DNA of 64,000 nucleotides from Lachnospiraceae bacterium (GTDB taxonomy: Bacteria > Bacillota > Clostridia > Lachnospirales > Lachnospiraceae), in NCBI GenBank assembly GCA_910575035.1, contig CAJTDL010000023.1:17765-81764 (forward strand). Direction: 5' to 3'. The number at the start of each line of letters is the position of its first letter. Positions within the stretch are counted from its first letter, which is position 1. A program made the translations under genes and the position numbers. Under the pieces are notes generated by a model that made no database searches, was not told where the DNA came from, and saw nothing but the letters and a program-made list of their open reading frames with translations. Shown here piece by piece: positions 52,859-61,721 of the stretch.

Positions 52859-53881
52859 TCAAATATTTATTTCCTGATTTCCAGACGTCCTTTGAACTAA
52901 TGTATATTTCGTAAACACTTTTGAATCGCATTCCCCCCTTTCCATTTGGCTGATCAATTTTTCGCAGGCAAGCATTCCCAGCGCCCTTTCATCAAATTCT
53001 AATGTTGTGATAATTGATGCATATTCTTTTAAGAAGGTGCTGTTATAAAATGAGGCCACTTCCATATCCTTTGGGACATTGATATGCATTTTTTGAAGCT
53101 TCATCAAAACCTGGCGGCATATTTTGTCGTCCATACAGACAATGCATTCTGCGCATTTTTCCACAAGTTCTTCCACTGCCTGGTAAACCTTATCCTTGGT
53201 GCTGCAGTTCAGGTAAATCAGATGATCCAAAATTTTCCGGTTATGGAGCAGCAGCCCTTCCCGAAAGCCCATCATTCTCTTTTGGGTAATCGTATGGTTA
53301 GCGTCTCCCCCGATCAGCGCAATGCGGTGCATCTTTTTCTGGGTAGTGAGATATGCCATCATATCTTTACAGGCGCGGATAATATCACTGTCCACATATT
53401 GGACAGATGCATAATTAGACTGCCCTACGGTTAGGAATGGGATGTGTTTTGACAATAAATACTCTACCGTATAGTCCTTAACAAGTGTCCGCAGGAGAAT
53501 TACTCCATCGACTTTTTGCTGTGTCAAAACGCGTTCCAAGGGGGAGATATCATGGCTTTCCAGGGAAACAAGCAGTATATTGTAACCCATTTTCTCTGCA
53601 ACGCTGTCCATTCCCATAATACAGTTGTGAAAAAAAGGGATTTCCAGCAGCTCCTGGTCAGCGGGCAAAACGGCCGCCAGGTTATAGGTTCTGAAAGAAT
53701 GGTCCGGGTGGGATAGAAAAGCAGTCCGATATCCAGATACTTCACAGTATTTTAGGATTTTTTTCTTTGTTTCCGGGCTGACCCTTCCTTTGCCAGAAAT
53801 TGCCCTGGATATGGTGGACATGGAATAGCCCAAATCTTGCGCAATTTTGTTTAGGGTAATCTTGGTATCCAATAAATTCAC
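52859..53881 (-). CDS. LacI-family regulator, probable repressor of the galactanase operon
   Basis: 340 residues. The N-terminal HTH reads ITLNKIAQDLGYSMSTISRAISGKGRVSPETK with the hinge helix after it, then a sugar-binding effector domain (YNLAAVLPADQELLEIPF, FHNCIMGMDSVAEKMGY, DGVILLRTLV, HRIALIGGD). It precedes the galactanase gene and is transcribed with it, as for GanR- or GalR-type local regulators. A dyad overlapping its own promoter (54012-54030) suggests autorepression. The effector is probably a galacto-oligosaccharide; this is inferred from the neighbour only. Confidence 0.92.
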   Translation of the reverse strand: MNLLDTKITLNKIAQDLGYSMSTISRAISGKGRVSPETKKKILKYCEVSGYRTAFLSHPDHSFRTYNLAAVLPADQELLEIPFFHNCIMGMDSVAEKMGYNILLVSLESHDISPLERVLTQQKVDGVILLRTLVKDYTVEYLLSKHIPFLTVGQSNYASVQYVDSDIIRACKDMMAYLTTQKKMHRIALIGGDANHTITQKRMMGFREGLLLHNRKILDHLIYLNCSTKDKVYQAVEELVEKCAECIVCMDDKICRQVLMKLQKMHINVPKDMEVASFYNSTFLKEYASIITTLEFDERALGMLACEKLISQMERGECDSKVFTKYTLVQRTSGNQEINI

Positions 53882-53992
53882 ATCCTCCTTTCTGACCTAG
53901 GGTGTGGATTGCCACATGTACCAACAGAGCAACATTAGGGCAGATATACACCATTATTATTGGATAGGTTTTTGTATATTGTTGATATAAAA

Positions 53993-54090
53993 ATTATAAC
54001 ATTTGAGAGATTTATGTGCAATGCGCATAATTTACAGAAAGAAACGTATTTTTTATTCAAATTGTGCATGATTATTGCCGTTTGCGCAAA
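53993..54090 (-). promoter_or_regulatory. Promoter and LacI-type operators of the regulator-galactanase operon
   Basis: On the minus strand, -35 TTGCAC (54021-54016) and -10 TATAAT (53998-53993) are separated by 17 bp. The dyad TTATGTGCAATGCGCATAA (54012-54030) covers the -35. A second palindrome with a central CG, TTTGCGCAAA (54081-54090), lies 60 bp upstream. Both share the core TGCGCA, typical of LacI-family operators. Confidence 0.6.
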
Positions 54091-54142
54091 TTAGAACAAA
54101 AAAAGGAAAATAATGGCAAAGCTAAAAATTACAAATTTACCA

Positions 54143-54171
54143 TTGACAATTATTGCCTGTTGTGGTTTAAT
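54143..54171 (+). promoter_or_regulatory. Strong sigma-A promoter of the ABC exporter leader
   Basis: A consensus TTGACA at 54143-54148, 17-bp spacer and TTTAAT at 54166-54171. It gives a leader of about 465 nt before the first exporter gene. Confidence 0.8.
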
Positions 54172-54181
54172 AGAACGGTAG

Positions 54182-54285
54182 TTTGAGGTCTCTAAGAGAG
54201 AGTTGATAGAGCAGTATTTTGAAGCTTTTAAGAGAGCTGATAGAGCAGTATTTTGAAGTCTCTAAGAGAGATCTGTATAGAGAAA
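54182..54285 (+). repeat. Three tandem ~35-bp repeats in the exporter leader
   Basis: Units beginning near 54182, 54217 and 54251 share TTTGAAG(T/C), a CTCTAAGAGAG small hairpin (degenerate in the middle copy) and TGATAGAGCAGTA. They lie directly after the transcription start and before the small ORF. Confidence 0.75.
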
Positions 54286-54312
54286 AGCAGGAAAGAAAGA
54301 GAGGTAAAATCA

Positions 54313-54402
54313 ATGATTAAGTTATGGCGCAGCAGCAAAGACAATTTCATAAGCAATCATCGTAGATTTACCTCTGTGGTTATAGGGCGAATACGGCATT
54401 AA
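54313..54402 (+). CDS. 29-residue leader peptide upstream of ABC exporter
   Basis: ATG at 54313 after a GAGAGG site and 90 bp to the TAA at 54400. The peptide starts MIKLWRSSKD and ends VVIGRIRH, basic and without membrane character. Its last three codons (ATACGGCAT, 54391-54399) are exactly complementary to 54468-54476, and a terminator follows at 54500. The layout is that of translation-dependent attenuation, as known for bmrB upstream of bmrCD in B. subtilis; the peptide itself shows no similarity I recognise. Confidence 0.5.
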   Translation: MIKLWRSSKDNFISNHRRFTSVVIGRIRH

Positions 54403-54526
54403 TCTTTGTATATTTCCCATGTGTTATGCATGGTGGGCGAGAGAGGAAGAATGTTGGACTTTTATGCATGCCGTATGCTTATTTTTATGCAAGGATGTAC
54501 CCCGCAGGTAACTGCGGGTTTTTTTG
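54391..54526 (+). promoter_or_regulatory. Attenuator: long-range stem and intrinsic terminator before the exporter genes
   Basis: ATACGGCAT (54391-54399) can pair with ATGCCGTAT (54468-54476). Downstream, CCCGCAG (54501-54507) and CTGCGGG (54512-54518) form a perfect 7-bp stem with a GTAA loop and a T7 run (54519-54525). A ribosome on the end of the small ORF would block the first stem. The terminator stands 119 bp before the exporter start. Confidence 0.6.
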
Positions 54527-54644
54527 TGTGAATTTTTAGGCTTATCAGGGAAGCGCCTGTTTTTTAGGGGAGCCTGCGCATGCCCTTTTGTCTTATGCAG
54601 GTTTTGCTATGGAGGAAAAGTGGTTCAAGAAGGAGGAAACTTTT

Positions 54645-56363
54645 ATGGGAAGAATATTGAAATACATTGGGCACTATTGGTATGCGTATCTGATTGCCAT
54701 TTTTTGTATGGTAGTAGCAATCGTGCTGGATATGCTTTATCCCATGATCACCAAGAGTATTGTGGATGATGTGATCATAGGCGGGAATATGGGGCTGTTG
54801 GGGTTTTTGCTGGCTATGATCGTAATCATAGGCGCAGGGAGGGCTGTTGGCGGCTATTTCAAGGAATTTATCTTTGACACTGTGAGCGCAAAGATTGGCG
54901 CCAGGCTGCGCAAGGATTTGTTTACGCATATCGAGGGCCTGTCTATGGAGTATTTTGATGATACCAATACGGGAGAGCTGATGGCAAGGGTGAAGGATGA
55001 TGTGGATCTTGTCTGGAATGCTTTGGGATATGTGGGGATGCTGATGATTGAGGTAGTGATCCATGTGTCCATCGTGCTGTACTGCATGTTTGCGCTGAAT
55101 TGGAAATTGGCCTTTCTCCCCCTTGCCGCCATGGCGCTGATGGGATTTACGGCTATTTTTATGGAGCGGAGGCTAGATAAGGTGTATGAAGCCATCAGTG
55201 AGGAAAATGCGGAGCTGACTACTATTGCAGAGGAAAATCTGGCAGGGGTGCGCACCGTGAAGGCATTTGCCAGGGAGAAATTTGAAATTAAAAAATTTCT
55301 GTCACATAACCAGCGTTATTATGATTTGAATATGCAGCAGTCAAAGCTGTTGGTGCGGTATTATCCGATCTTTCAATTTACGGGGAAATTGCTGCCAGTG
55401 GTTATGGTTATCCTTGGGGGAACCCAGGTAATCTCAGGAGAAATGAGCCTGGGGAGCCTAGTGGCCTTTTCGGAATACTGCCGGAATATTGTGTGGCCTA
55501 TGGAAATGTTGGGATGGCTGACCAATGACCTGTCTTCTGCCATCGCTTCCTGTAAGAAGATCAATAAGATTTATAAGCAGTCACCATCCATCCGGGAGCC
55601 AGAGAAGCCAGTTTTATTGGAGCAGGTAAAGGGGGAGGTGTCTTTTGACCATGTTTCCTTTTGCAGGGGAGGGCAGGAGATTTTGAAGGATATTTCCTTC
55701 CATCTGCCCCAGGGGAAGACCCTTGGGATTATGGGGGCGACAGGGGCAGGGAAGACCTCTATGGTAAATTTGCTGATGCGGTTTTTTGATGCAGAGTCTG
55801 GGAGCGTAAAACTGGATGGGGTGGATGTAAAGGAATTGTCCTTGAAGCAGCTGCGCAGCAGCATTGGGACGGTAATGCAGGATGTGTTCTTGTTTTCGGA
55901 TACGATTTCGGAGAATATTAAGATGGGGCAGAGGGAAACCCTAGACAGCCCGGTTATAGTGCATGCAGCGGGGATTGCCCAGGCAAGAGGGTTTATTGAG
56001 GAGATGCCAGAGGCTTACGAGACGATTATAGGGGAGAGGGGCGTTGGGCTCTCTGGCGGGCAGAAGCAGAGGATCAGCATTGCCCGGGCCATTGCAAAGT
56101 ATAATCCGGTTTTAGTCTTGGATGATTCTACTTCTGCGCTGGATATGGAAACGGAGTATGAGATACAGAGATCCCTGGATGGGCTGGATGTTACGAAGAT
56201 TATTATTGCCCATCGGATTTCGGCAGTTCGGAGGGCGGATGAAATTTTGGTTTTGGAGAATGGGCGGATTAAGGAACGGGGGAGCCATGAGGAATTGTTG
56301 GGTCAGAAGGGGCTGTATTATGAGACTTATCTGGCACAGTATGGGCAGTTGGGAGTGCAATAA
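54645..56363 (+). CDS. ABC exporter half-transporter with degenerate catalytic site (BmrC-like)
   Basis: 572 residues: six transmembrane helices (to ~305) fused to a nucleotide-binding domain. Walker A is GATGAGKTSMVNLL and the signature is canonical (GVGLSGGQKQR). Walker B is followed by Asp, not the catalytic Glu (LVLDDSTSALD). This is the asymmetric pattern of heterodimeric exporters such as BmrCD and LmrCD. The start at 54645 follows AAGGAGG; upstream in-frame ATGs at 54588 and 54609 lack such a site. Substrates are probably hydrophobic drugs or peptides. Confidence 0.88.
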   Translation: MGRILKYIGHYWYAYLIAIFCMVVAIVLDMLYPMITKSIVDDVIIGGNMGLLGFLLAMIVIIGAGRAVGGYFKEFIFDTVSAKIGARLRKDLFTHIEGLSMEYFDDTNTGELMARVKDDVDLVWNALGYVGMLMIEVVIHVSIVLYCMFALNWKLAFLPLAAMALMGFTAIFMERRLDKVYEAISEENAELTTIAEENLAGVRTVKAFAREKFEIKKFLSHNQRYYDLNMQQSKLLVRYYPIFQFTGKLLPVVMVILGGTQVISGEMSLGSLVAFSEYCRNIVWPMEMLGWLTNDLSSAIASCKKINKIYKQSPSIREPEKPVLLEQVKGEVSFDHVSFCRGGQEILKDISFHLPQGKTLGIMGATGAGKTSMVNLLMRFFDAESGSVKLDGVDVKELSLKQLRSSIGTVMQDVFLFSDTISENIKMGQRETLDSPVIVHAAGIAQARGFIEEMPEAYETIIGERGVGLSGGQKQRISIARAIAKYNPVLVLDDSTSALDMETEYEIQRSLDGLDVTKIIIAHRISAVRRADEILVLENGRIKERGSHEELLGQKGLYYETYLAQYGQLGVQ

Positions 56364-56394
56364 GATTTATTCATAGTAGGAAGAAGGTGTTTTT

Positions 56395-58182
56395 TTGGCA
56401 GTTAATTCATTTCGGGAAGATGAGAAATTAGAGGGGATTGGGAAGAAAGAGACGTTAAAAAGGCTGTTTGGGCATTTATTTCCGTATAAGCTCCAGGTGG
56501 TTGGGGTGTTGGCCTGTATGCTGGTTACAGTTGTGATTTCGCTGGTGAATCCTTTGATCATAGAAAGGGCGATTGATGTTTATATTGCAAATCAGGATAT
56601 AGGGGGATTGTCCAGGCTGGCAGCGATTACATTGGGGATCAATCTTGTCTTTATTATTATGGTGAAGGTGCGCATGTATGTGATGGCGCGGATTTCCAAC
56701 CGGATTTTGCTGGATATCAGGCAGGAATTGTATGAGCATATCCAGACGCTGTCCTTTTCATTTTTTGACAGCCGGCCTACAGGGAAGATTCTGGCACGGA
56801 TCATTGGGGATGTGAATTCTTTGAAAAATGTGCTGACCAATGCAGTTACCACGCTGATTCCGGATTTTATTACAATCTGCGGCGTGGTGGTGATTATGGT
56901 GGTGAAGGACTGGAGGCTTGCGCTGGCGTCTTTAAGCAGCATTCCCTTGATGGCGGCTGCCATTTGGTTTATCCAGAAATACTCCCATGTGCGCTGGCAG
57001 GTTTTCCGTAAGAAGGGATCGAATCTAAATGCCTATGTCCACGAAGGGATTGCAGGGATGAGTGTGGTGCAGGGCTTTCATGCGGAGGATGAGACCCAGC
57101 GTGTGTTTGCAGGGCTGGTGAAGGAGCATGAGCAGTCCTTTATCAGCGCTGTGCGCATTGCAGACCTGTTTGGGGGAGCTATAGATGTTTGTTGGGGGAT
57201 TGGAGCTATGATCCTCTATTGGGTGGGGATTCAGATGATTGGAGGGGAGTATATCAGCATTGGGATGCTGGTGGCGTTTGGAACCTATATCAATATGTTC
57301 TGGAACCCGGTGATGAACTTGAGTAATTTTTATAACCAAGTGATCACAAATCTGACGGCGGCAGAGCGTATTTTTGAGATCCTGGATACAAAACCGGATA
57401 TTACAGATGGCGCAGATGTGGAGGAACTTCCGGAAATCGAAGGAAAGGTGGAGTTCGAGCAGGTGTCCTTTACTTATGATGAGGGGACGCCAGCAGAGAC
57501 GAAAGTCTTGGAGGATGTAAGCTTTCAGGTGCGGCCAGGAGAGACAATTGCGCTGGTAGGGCCTACTGGAGCCGGAAAGACTACCATTGTAAATCTGATC
57601 AGCCGTTTTTATGATGTGCAGAGAGGGAGGATACGGATTGATGGGTATGACATCCAGAAGGTTTCGATGGAGAGCCTGCGCCGCCAGATGGGGGTTATGA
57701 CCCAAGAGAATTTCATTTTCCAGGGAACTGTAAAGGAGAATATCCTCTATGGAAAAATGGACGCTACAGAGGAAGAGGTCATTGCAGCCGCAAAGGCAGT
57801 CAATGCCCATGAATTTATCTTGAAAATGGAAAAGGGTTATGATACAGTGTTAAAGGAGCGGGGGGCAGGCCTGTCCATTGGCCAGAGGCAGCTGATCGCA
57901 TTTGCAAGAACCATGGTGAGCATGCCGAAGATCCTGATTTTGGATGAGGCAACTTCCAGCATTGACACCCATACAGAGATTCTGGTGCAGAAAGGCATTG
58001 AGGCGCTGCTGAAAGGGCGTACCAGCTTTGTGATTGCCCACCGATTATCTACCATTCAGCGGGCTGACAGGATTTTTGTGATTGACAAGGGCGGGATTTT
58101 GGAGCAGGGAAGCCCAGCAGAATTGATGGAGAAAAAAGGGCATTACTATGATCTGTACATGGCGCAGTTTAAAAATATTTAA
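56395..58182 (+). CDS. ABC exporter half-transporter with intact catalytic site (BmrD-like)
   Basis: 595 residues, TTG start after AAGAAGGTG, 31 bp past its partner. Six transmembrane helices and a nucleotide-binding domain with Walker A GPTGAGKTTIVNLI and Walker B plus catalytic Glu (ILILDEATSSID), but a deviant signature LSIGQRQL. Its intact Walker B pairs with the partner's LSGGQ to form the single working ATP site, while its own LSIGQ faces the partner's degenerate Walker B. The two halves therefore fit as one heterodimer. Confidence 0.9.
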   Translation: MAVNSFREDEKLEGIGKKETLKRLFGHLFPYKLQVVGVLACMLVTVVISLVNPLIIERAIDVYIANQDIGGLSRLAAITLGINLVFIIMVKVRMYVMARISNRILLDIRQELYEHIQTLSFSFFDSRPTGKILARIIGDVNSLKNVLTNAVTTLIPDFITICGVVVIMVVKDWRLALASLSSIPLMAAAIWFIQKYSHVRWQVFRKKGSNLNAYVHEGIAGMSVVQGFHAEDETQRVFAGLVKEHEQSFISAVRIADLFGGAIDVCWGIGAMILYWVGIQMIGGEYISIGMLVAFGTYINMFWNPVMNLSNFYNQVITNLTAAERIFEILDTKPDITDGADVEELPEIEGKVEFEQVSFTYDEGTPAETKVLEDVSFQVRPGETIALVGPTGAGKTTIVNLISRFYDVQRGRIRIDGYDIQKVSMESLRRQMGVMTQENFIFQGTVKENILYGKMDATEEEVIAAAKAVNAHEFILKMEKGYDTVLKERGAGLSIGQRQLIAFARTMVSMPKILILDEATSSIDTHTEILVQKGIEALLKGRTSFVIAHRLSTIQRADRIFVIDKGGILEQGSPAELMEKKGHYYDLYMAQFKNI

Positions 58183-58224
58183 TTGGTTTAAAATAAAGAT
58201 AGGATTCATTTATGGGGGTGCGGG

Positions 58225-58392
58225 ATGCGGTTAAATGGGACATCCGATTATTTTTACCAGGACCACAAAAGGATATGCCAGAATTTTGAAGCCCTGGGCA
58301 TTGAATTTAAGGCAAAAGAGTGGGAAGCGCAGCACGATTTCCCCTATTTTAAGGATGCCTTAAGAAAGGCGATTGGGACATTTAATCTATAA
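58225..58392 (+). CDS. Small protein of unknown family, possibly frameshifted
   Basis: 55 codons from an ATG preceded by GGGGGTGCGGG: MRLNGTSDYFYQDHKRICQN, then FEALGIEFKAKEW and a C-terminus ALRKAIGTFNL. After the stop, another frame reads like protein (YKVSSEARPQG, FWYEMLHVYEKQWHVIK, ending at 58500), so the original gene may have been ~90 codons with one frameshift near 58385. I do not recognise the family. Confidence 0.35.
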   Translation: MRLNGTSDYFYQDHKRICQNFEALGIEFKAKEWEAQHDFPYFKDALRKAIGTFNL

Positions 58393-58516
58393 GGTTTCTT
58401 CGGAAGCCCGTCCCCAGGGAGCTTGCGGCTTTTGGTATGAGATGCTTCATGTGTATGAGAAACAGTGGCATGTAATAAAGAATGGCCATGAAAAGAGATA
58501 GAAAGGAAAAGGCAGA

Positions 58517-59014
58517 ATGCAGAGCGGAAAATCTCCTGTTTTTGGAAAAAATACCTATATTGCCCCAGGCGCCATTGTCCGGGGAAATGTTACCATTGGC
58601 GATAACAGCAGCGTATGGTTCAATGCCGTTGTCCGGGCAGAGCACAGTGCGGCATCCATCGGCCAAAATACCAATATCCAGGATAATTGTGTCATCCATG
58701 TGGACGAGGGGGCAGGTGTATCCATTGGCGATCAGGTTACCATTGGGCATGGAGCCATTATCCATGGCTGCACTATAAAAAGCAACACATTGGTTGGGAT
58801 GGGAGCCATTATTCTGAATCATGCCGAAATTGGCAGCAACTGCATCATTGGGGCAGGGACTTTGGTTACCCAAAATACGATTATTCCAGATGGCTCCCTG
58901 GTAATTGGAAACCCAGGAAAAGTGGTGCGTTCTGTCACGGATGCTGAAATAGAAAGCATACGGCAAAATGCTTCCCATTATGTAAAGGAAGCGGCAGATT
59001 ACGCTAATCCATAG
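58517..59014 (+). CDS. Gamma-class carbonic anhydrase-like hexapeptide protein
   Basis: 165 residues of left-handed beta-helix built from hexapeptide turns (IAPGAIVRGNVTIGDNSSVW). Histidines in NCVIHVDEG and GHGAIIHGC take the zinc-ligand positions of gamma-carbonic anhydrases of the YrdA/PaaY group. Many such proteins lack measurable carbonic anhydrase activity, so the reaction is open. Monocistronic, with a hairpin 77 bp downstream. Confidence 0.88.
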   Translation: MQSGKSPVFGKNTYIAPGAIVRGNVTIGDNSSVWFNAVVRAEHSAASIGQNTNIQDNCVIHVDEGAGVSIGDQVTIGHGAIIHGCTIKSNTLVGMGAIILNHAEIGSNCIIGAGTLVTQNTIIPDGSLVIGNPGKVVRSVTDAEIESIRQNASHYVKEAADYANP

Positions 59015-59090
59015 ATATTTTTTCCCGGAAATTGGCTTAGTGATAAATTTTATCTGGCCAAATTAGGCAAGGTAAAGCCTTTATTGTAGG

Positions 59091-59120
59091 GGAAAGCCAG
59101 CAGAGACAGGCTGGCTTTCC
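59091..59120. terminator. Hairpin between convergent genes
   Basis: A perfect 11-bp stem (GGAAAGCCAGC, 59091-59101, with GCTGGCTTTCC, 59110-59120). It is followed by ATTTCC rather than a full T run on the plus strand; on the minus strand it runs into CCTACAA. Likely a weak bidirectional terminator. Confidence 0.55.
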
Positions 59121-59190
59121 ATTTCCAGCGCCATTTTTCCTCTATAGGGCGCAGTAACCGCAGCAATGCTTGGCTTTTCAGATTGCATTG

Positions 59191-59664
59191 CTACTCAGTC
59201 CCCTTTAGTTCTTTCCTCTTAATATATTCCAACAGCCCTTCGCATCCATTGGACACATCTTCATATGTTTTTTCAAAATCCCCCGTATACCATGGGTCAG
59301 CCACATCCCTGGGATGGTCGGTATAATCCAAAAGCAAACGGATTTTCTTATCAGGATCCTTTCCTACAATCCGCATCATATTTTTATAATTCCATTGATC
59401 CATCCCTACGATATAATCATATTCCTTATAATCCCTACGCTCCATCCGCACAGCATATTTTCCGGCCGTAGAGATGCCCAGCTGTGCCAATTTATTCCGG
59501 GTTCCATAATGCACAGGGTTTCCAATCTCCTCTGTACTGGTGGCTGCGCTGGCAATATAGAACTGCTCAGCCAAACCCTGCTTTTTTACCATATCCTTCA
59601 TTACAAATTCTGCCATTGGGCTTCTGCAAATGTTGCCGTGGCAAATAAAAAGTATTTTAATCAT
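59191..59664 (-). CDS. Low-molecular-weight protein-tyrosine phosphatase
   Basis: 157 residues starting MIKILFICHGN. The P-loop CHGNICRS supplies the nucleophilic cysteine and arginine, and the general acid Asp is in VADPWYTGDFEKTYEDV. It dephosphorylates phosphotyrosine or low-molecular-weight phosphoesters in the cytosol. The ATG at 59664 follows AGGAG at good distance; 13 more in-frame residues upstream show no family match. A protein-tyrosine kinase partner is not in the window. Confidence 0.93.
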   Translation of the reverse strand: MIKILFICHGNICRSPMAEFVMKDMVKKQGLAEQFYIASAATSTEEIGNPVHYGTRNKLAQLGISTAGKYAVRMERRDYKEYDYIVGMDQWNYKNMMRIVGKDPDKKIRLLLDYTDHPRDVADPWYTGDFEKTYEDVSNGCEGLLEYIKRKELKGTE

Positions 59665-59849
59665 TTTTCTATAACTCCTTATATATCCTGTATTTCTTCT
59701 CAAATGCTTGATTTTGCTGGGTTTTCGGACTATTCCGAAATTCTATGTTTCCAAAGCATTTTCTCAAATCGTTTCATACTTTCTCATATTTGTCCCTGCA
59801 AAATTGGTAAATACGTTGGTAAAGTAAGCGGCTTTACCAATGGGCTTTT

Positions 59850-61048
59850 TTAAGAGTTCGCCACTCGTTGCAGTTCTTCCTTCGCATCATCGAAATTCAC
59901 ATGGGTGCAGGTGTTCAATGTTACACTGATATCCGCATGACCCATGATATACTGTAAGGTCTTCGGATTCATTCCCGACTTCGCCATATTGGAGCAAAAG
60001 GTATGCCTGCATACATGAGGGTTACTTTTGGCATCTGGATGCGGTAAATCTTATTGTATTTCTCAATGATATGCTCCAGATACTTCTCCCAGTGAAGGGC
60101 AACTTTTGGCATATCATTCTTATCCAGACACAGAAAACGAATATAACCATCTACCATAGGCTCAACTTTCGGGGTTTCCCGATTTGCAATTACCCTGCGG
60201 AAACACGCTGTAACTTCTTCTGTCATAGGCACATAGCGGACGCCGCTTTCCGTTTTCGGCTCCTGAATCACATATTCCATCTGTGATGTGCGCTGTAACT
60301 GATGGTCTACCTTAATACGCATTTCCCCAAACTCAACATCAGGTATTGTCAGTCCGCAAAACTCCGAAATACGAAGTCCTGTATGAAAAAGAATGTAAAT
60401 TGCATCATAGTATTTGCTAAAATGAGTATCTTCCCTGATAAACTTGGGCAAATCCCGCTCCTGTTTCCGGGTGATCGCCTCTCTGGTAACAGAATCATTG
60501 ACAATCACCGATGCCAGTTCAAATCCAAATGGATTTTTGTGAATCAGATCATCAGCTACAGCCATCTGAAATGCCGGTCTGAGAACACCACGGATAGAAT
60601 GAATGGAACTGTATCCTCTGCCATCCACCTGCTGAAGCTTAATGAGCCACGCCTTTGCACCTGACAAACGTACCTTATCAATGCGCTGCCTGCCAAATGC
60701 TTCCTTTTCAAGACGTTAATGACTGTCTTTATATCCAGCAACCGTGTTGTGGCGGACTCCTGTTTTCAGAGATACATACTTCTCCACCAACTCCAGCACC
60801 ATGTAATTGCCGCCATTGGTTACGATGTGGTCAAACAAATCCGCTTCAATCTGCTTTTCTTTCTCTCTCAATGAAAGTTCCCGCTTCTTACCTTTCGGCA
60901 TTGGGTCATTCTTATCCAAACGCCAACTGTAAACATTTTTCTCTTTTCCGTCCTCGTCAATATAACGGAACCGATACCTCCCATCTGTGCGCTGATACTC
61001 GTCCTCACGTAAAATACGATTACGGTTATCTCTTCTTTTCTCACTCAT
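59850..61048 (-). pseudogene. int: Tn916-type tyrosine integrase, inactivated
   Basis: The reading begins at 61048 (MSEKRRDNRNRILREDEYQR), the AP2-like and SAM-like N-terminus of Tn916-family integrases. A frame change near 60725 (extra A, then a missing base) puts a stop after GYKDSH. The core resumes (KVRLSGAKAWLIKLQQ; HTGLRISEFCGL) to 60033, where a missing C breaks the frame again. The last part is HVCRHTFCSNMAKSGMNPKT and ISVTLNTCTHVNFDDA to 59850. The catalytic Tyr expected in N(V/T)YTHV is Cys. With three lesions and the nucleophile lost, it cannot excise anything. Confidence 0.88.
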
Positions 61049-61169
61049 CGAACTTCTCCTTTCAAAAAAGGAGAGTCAGACTTGCAAAATTATCATATCA
61101 CAAATTTGACTCTCCGTACAGCTTTATCATGGGATACAGGCAATCTGCTGTTCTCTTTTTCAGATATTC

Positions 61170-61403
61170 TTATATAGCAGTTGCGTGGTCCAGATACCGT
61201 TCAAATTTCTCACGCTTAATCAGAACCCTGTTTCCATTCATCACATAGAAATCTTCATTGGGATGTGTGTCAATGAGCATTCTCAGCTTTCCTTCCCCGA
61301 TATGATAATATCCGGCTGCTTCTTCAATAGTCAGCGTATACCTGCGCCAGACCGGAATATCTGAATATCTTTTTTCATCAACATTTATTTTTTTATTCGC
61401 CAT
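61170..61403 (-). CDS. xis: Tn916-type excisionase
   Basis: 77 residues from the ATG at 61403 (GGAGG ten bases upstream). DIPVWRRYTLTIEEAAGYYHIGEGKLR and NGNRVLIKREKFERYLD match the winged-helix excisionase of Tn916-family elements. It lies 121 bp upstream of the dead integrase on the same strand, the normal xis-int order. It is intact but probably without a function here. Confidence 0.85.
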   Translation of the reverse strand: MANKKINVDEKRYSDIPVWRRYTLTIEEAAGYYHIGEGKLRMLIDTHPNEDFYVMNGNRVLIKREKFERYLDHATAI

Positions 61404-61721
61404 AGGCAGTTGTCCTCCATAACTGTCGTTGTCGCAGCAGTCGCCAAATGGATATGCAAGCATACTCCCTTGGCTCGTTGCTCGCGCACATGAAAAAGCC
61501 AGACAGGGAACAGCGGCAACGAAGTCCGGCAACGGGCACGGGAAAACCTTGAAACTAATCCTTGTCTGGCGGTTGGTTATTTTATACTTTTTCTTCTATT
61601 TTTCTGTTGCTTTGGTTGTTAAAGTAGAGAAAAGCCGATAGTTACGGGATTTTCCCCGGCAACCGGCCCGACAACGGGATAGCAACGAAGTGTGCAACGG
61701 GCTGTCATTTGCCGGATTTTT

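Noticed and set aside
58183..58224. Terminator after the second exporter gene
   Set aside because: Sequence is A/T-rich but no stable stem with a T run was found.
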